A stretch of DNA of 64,000 nucleotides, taken from the NCBI GenBank assembly GCA_964584805.1, contig CAZPAY010000007.1, forward strand, positions 42,326 through 106,325. Direction: 5' to 3'. Of the stretch, positions 61,166 to 64,000 are shown piece by piece; position 1 is the stretch's first letter, and every line of letters begins with the position of its first letter. The DNA comes from JABHIE01 sp964584805. Lineage in GTDB: Bacteria > Planctomycetota > UBA1135. The notes beneath the pieces were generated by a model. That model was not told the origin of the DNA. It made no database searches and saw only the letters and a program-made list of their open reading frames with translations. The position numbers and the translations under genes are program-made.

Positions 61166-62500
61166 ATGTCGGCTGACTCAAAAATTCAAATCACTTCCCA
61201 CGTCACCCCCAATTTCAGCACGGGAGACGCGGCTTCTGGCCTTTCGTTGATGGCTAAACGGATGGTTGGCTCATCGATTCTCAAAATTGCTTGGGAAATT
61301 CGGGCAATCAAAGAGCAAGGTGTGCCGCTTGCCGATATGACCGTGGGCGATTTCTCGCCAGAGCAATTCCCGCTCCCTGATGCACTGCGTGATGCCATCA
61401 CTGACGCGATGAATCAAGGGCTTACCAATTACCCACCACCCAATGGCATGCCGGAATTGCGCGAGGCGATTCAGGGTTACATACGGCGCACCTTGAATGT
61501 CGATTACCCCCTTGATGCGATTACCGTTGTTTCAGGTGGTCGGCCTTCGCTTTACGCAACTTATCGTTTGCTTGTCGATCCAGGTGAGCTTGTGCTTTTC
61601 CCGACCCCGTCCTGGAACAATCACAACTATCAAGATGTTTGTGATGTGCGTGTGCGCGCTGTGCCTTGTGGCCCCGAGACGGCTTTTCAACCGACGGCTG
61701 CCGCAATGGAGCCACACCTTGATGGCGCGCGTTTACTAGTTCTGAATACTCCGCAAAACCCATCCGGTGGCGTCATGGCCAAGGAAGAGGTCGAAGCCTT
61801 TGGGCACTTGCTTGTGCGCGAAAACAAGGCTCGTGCTGAACGAGGCGAAAAACCGCTCTATTTGCTGTTTGATCAAATCTATAGTTCCATGACCTTTGAT
61901 GGTCATCGCCACTACTCACCGGTTGAGTTAGTGCCTGACTGCGCGCCATGGGTGGTCCACTCCGATGGCATTTCCAAAGGCTTCTGCGCCACGGGTTTGC
62001 GCTTGGGCTGGTTTTTTGGCCCCCCATCCATTATTGGCAAGGCAGTTGCTTTGCTCACGCATGTGGGCGCTTGGGCTCCTAAGCCTGTGCAACTCGGCAC
62101 GGCTAACTTCCTTAACCAAACCGAGGCCGTCGAGGCCTGGGATGCCGACCTCGCCGGCCGCATCCGCGAGCGATTGCAAATTTTGAGTGATGGCATGGCC
62201 GCGCTTAAAGAGAGTGGTTTTGATGTTGATTACATCGAGCCGCAGGGGGCCATATACATGTCACTGCGTTTCCCGTTAATGGGGCGCACTACGCCTGATG
62301 GCCACACGCTCAAAGATCACGAAGACATTCGGTCTTACTTGTTGCATGCAGCTGGCGTTGCACTTGTTCCTTTTGACGCATTCGGTGTCGAAGAGGCCGA
62401 CGAAGACGGTTGGTTCCGCGCCTCCGTTGGGGCCGCATCTATTGATGAGTTAAACGCAGCCTTCCCCCGCCTTCATGACGCTCTTGCGGCTCTTCATTAA
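61166..62500 (+). CDS. Pyridoxal-phosphate-dependent aminotransferase, class I/II
   Basis: A 444-residue fold-type I aminotransferase. NYPPPNGMPELREAI, FPTPSWNNHNY, NTPQNPSGGVM, and the PLP Lys in HSDGISKGFCATGLRLGW are clear. The pattern fits an aspartate-type aminotransferase, but the substrate is uncertain. It starts at the ATG of 61166 with a divergent membrane-protein gene 70 bases away and precedes a small membrane protein by 2 bases. Confidence 0.9.
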   Translation: MSADSKIQITSHVTPNFSTGDAASGLSLMAKRMVGSSILKIAWEIRAIKEQGVPLADMTVGDFSPEQFPLPDALRDAITDAMNQGLTNYPPPNGMPELREAIQGYIRRTLNVDYPLDAITVVSGGRPSLYATYRLLVDPGELVLFPTPSWNNHNYQDVCDVRVRAVPCGPETAFQPTAAAMEPHLDGARLLVLNTPQNPSGGVMAKEEVEAFGHLLVRENKARAERGEKPLYLLFDQIYSSMTFDGHRHYSPVELVPDCAPWVVHSDGISKGFCATGLRLGWFFGPPSIIGKAVALLTHVGAWAPKPVQLGTANFLNQTEAVEAWDADLAGRIRERLQILSDGMAALKESGFDVDYIEPQGAIYMSLRFPLMGRTTPDGHTLKDHEDIRSYLLHAAGVALVPFDAFGVEEADEDGWFRASVGAASIDELNAAFPRLHDALAALH

Positions 62501-62502
62501 TC

Positions 62503-62820
62503 GTGACTGAATCCGAACACTATTCCACTCGCCCCGGAGGCGGCGAGACCTTTGACCGAATCAGCCCCGGGCTGGGCACGGCTTCCTTAGGAGGCTTTGC
62601 TCTTGTATTGGCGACGGTTTCCTTTTTTTCATCGTTTTATCTCCTTGCCTGGATCGACATCATCATTAATGTCCCCATCTTTTTTATCTGCGCATGGGTC
62701 GCTCTCGAAGGTAAAGGCAAAGGCTTTTCTGCATTGCCTGGGCTCCTGCTTTCGCTGGCTGGAGTCACCGTCAGCTTAGGCCACCTCATTTTCACAACAA
62801 CTCATCCCTGGTTGAGTTAG
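62503..62820 (+). CDS. Small membrane protein
   Basis: A 105-residue protein with three hydrophobic stretches (LGGFALVLATVSFFSSFYLL, INVPIFFICAWVAL, ALPGLLLSLAGVTVSLGHLIF). It begins with a GTG 2 bases after the aminotransferase stop. No family is recognised. Confidence 0.65.
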   Translation: MTESEHYSTRPGGGETFDRISPGLGTASLGGFALVLATVSFFSSFYLLAWIDIIINVPIFFICAWVALEGKGKGFSALPGLLLSLAGVTVSLGHLIFTTTHPWLS

Positions 62821-62850
62821 GGCGACCCAACTCATAACATGAGCGTTTCC

Positions 62851-63984
62851 TCAACGCTCAAGTTGAAAGCCCGCGCGAACGATTTCCTCCCCATCGAGGA
62901 AAAACAAAACAGCGCAATCCCCCGGAATCAGAGGTGCGGCTTTCGTATCAAAGATTCGCTCTCGCACACGCACCACGCGTGTACCTGCTTCCGGCAAATC
63001 AATTTCACCTAAATTTTTTCGGCGCCGACGCGGACGGCCTTCGATTTTACCAGGCGTACGGATTTCAACCGCCAAATGCCCTTTTGCGCTTTCGCCAAGA
63101 TTGGTGCAATGCAGATGATAGACCACCGCCGCATTCGGACGGACGACCTCTTGCTCGGCAACGAGACGGACTTGCAAATCCAAGCCTCCGAATCCGAGCA
63201 GGGCAAGGGCGCGGGGGTCACCGGTTTTAAGTAATCCACGCAAGCCCTTTTTGATGATGTGTTGCGTTTGCTTACCCTGGCCCTCCTCCTTCCATCGAGA
63301 TAGCACCTCTAGGGCCAATTCGGGGTTATCTTTGGCGATATCGTTGAAGCAGTTGCCGGTTGAATTTGCTGCGAGGCGGAAGTTTTCGTCGCGCATGGCT
63401 TCCAAAAGAGGTAAGAGCAACGCGGGCGATTCAACGGCCCAAACCATGCGTTTGACCCAGATACCGCGAGGGCGAGTGGCCTCGATGGCTGCGCGCCGCA
63501 CCATGGGGTTTTTCTGTTGCACCCATGGCTTCAAATGCGCGATGACATCAGCGCCAAGTTTGTGAGCCAAAGGCCGCACGCCAAAAGCTTGGACGGATTC
63601 CGCAACACGGAGGTCGTCATACGCGGCCAACTCTAGCAAGCCGGCCCAAGCAACTTCGGGGTGTGTTTGATGTAAGTGCGCCCACATGCTTGGGGCGAAA
63701 AATCGCACACGCGATTCGGTGTGCTGCGAAAAACGTGCCGCAACGGAGAGCGGCTCGTTAGCTTCGGCGAGATGGCCAACCATGATTTCTTGGATGCACC
63801 GCCATTGTGCGAGTTGGCCCATTTCAAAATAACCTCGCGACTCAACCTCGGAAGTCAGCCGCAAAGCACCGGGCAGGCCGCATTCCAATGCAGCCATCTC
63901 CAACAACGGCAAAGCCGTCGTCGGTTGCGTTTCGGCGACAAAACCGGCCCCAGAGGCCCGCCGACGGCGTAATTTGCCTGGCAT
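62851..63984 (-). CDS. AlkC/AlkD-superfamily HEAT-like DNA alkylation repair protein
   Basis: A 377-residue protein of HEAT-like helical repeats followed by a ~100-residue beta domain. The segment FRLAANSTGNCFNDIAKDNPELALEVLSRW and KGLRGLLKTGDPRALALLGF are similar to AlkC-type glycosylases (VANHLNDISKDHP...RHALRTLVKxGxPxAL). The end, IPGDCAVLFFLDGEEIVRAGFQLER, resembles the Ig-like tail of AlkC. These remove 3-methyladenine from DNA. Whether this member is active is not clear. The start is 16 bases before the window edge. Confidence 0.72.
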   Translation of the reverse strand: MPGKLRRRRASGAGFVAETQPTTALPLLEMAALECGLPGALRLTSEVESRGYFEMGQLAQWRCIQEIMVGHLAEANEPLSVAARFSQHTESRVRFFAPSMWAHLHQTHPEVAWAGLLELAAYDDLRVAESVQAFGVRPLAHKLGADVIAHLKPWVQQKNPMVRRAAIEATRPRGIWVKRMVWAVESPALLLPLLEAMRDENFRLAANSTGNCFNDIAKDNPELALEVLSRWKEEGQGKQTQHIIKKGLRGLLKTGDPRALALLGFGGLDLQVRLVAEQEVVRPNAAVVYHLHCTNLGESAKGHLAVEIRTPGKIEGRPRRRRKNLGEIDLPEAGTRVVRVRERIFDTKAAPLIPGDCAVLFFLDGEEIVRAGFQLER

Positions 63985-64000
63985 GTTTGGGTATTATGCC

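Overview
The window reads as a chromosomal stretch of a Planctomycetota-type Gram-negative bacterium. The main pointers are: a groEL-groES-groEL-dnaJ-grpE locus (an order I recall from planctomycetes), lpxB (lipid A), many secreted or lipoprotein genes with no recognisable homologue, alpha/alpha-toroid and HEAT/VWA secreted proteins, a GldA/GldF/GldG-like ABC exporter cluster, and a selB gene. Neither rRNA genes nor phage, transposon or CRISPR signals are visible. Gene density is high, with many 4-base ATGA/GTGA overlaps, and no gene-free stretch exceeds about 300 bases. One 100-N assembly gap lies inside rpsB.

Layout. 1-5.9 kb: nadD (cut by the edge) and hisS on the minus strand, two lipoproteins and a secreted toroid-repeat protein on plus, then gluQ and comF on minus. 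6-9.6 kb: guaB-guaA with a small membrane protein. 9.7-13.3 kb: pyruvate:ferredoxin oxidoreductase split into two genes. 13.4-22.7 kb: an AspH-like hydroxylase on plus, then a long minus-strand run: secreted HEAT/VWA protein, rho, ABC ATPase, permease, GldG-like, DUF4340, membrane protein, DUF1801. 22.7-28.2 kb: epimerase-like protein plus an AmgK/MurU-like pair, selB, a TIGR01212 radical SAM protein and tRNA-Lys. 28.2-31.3 kb: rpsB-tsf-pyrH-frr. 31.5-33.8 kb: a diguanylate cyclase and a secreted protein. 33.8-39.4 kb: the chaperone operon ending in an FmdB-type zinc-ribbon gene. 39.5-48.9 kb: secreted proteins, lpxB, two LPS-kinase-like proteins, a methyltransferase, an FAH-family enzyme and queF. 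49-55.2 kb: tRNA-Met, gltX, a DUF4139 protein, trmFO and secreted proteins. 55.3-60.7 kb: a 1-pyrroline-5-carboxylate dehydrogenase gene, a ferredoxin/membrane-methyltransferase fusion, glcD and glcE. 60.7-64 kb: an aminotransferase, small membrane proteins and an AlkC-like protein.

How the genes work together. Translation and tRNA functions are over-represented (hisS, gltX, gluQ, queF, trmFO, selB, rpsB, tsf, frr, two tRNAs). GluQ and QueF both belong to queuosine modification. LpxB, the two LPS-kinase-like proteins and the methyltransferase point to lipid A/LPS assembly, and the AmgK/MurU-like pair to peptidoglycan sugar salvage.

The most interesting signal is the end of the FmdB gene. Its reading frame stops at a TGA (39388-39390), is followed at once by a short hairpin, and continues in frame for eight codons that spell a Gly-rich Cys-Ser-His tail typical of this family. 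With selB 12 kb away, this suggests an unannotated selenoprotein. The second most unusual gene is the ferredoxin/methyltransferase fusion at 56.9-58.4 kb.
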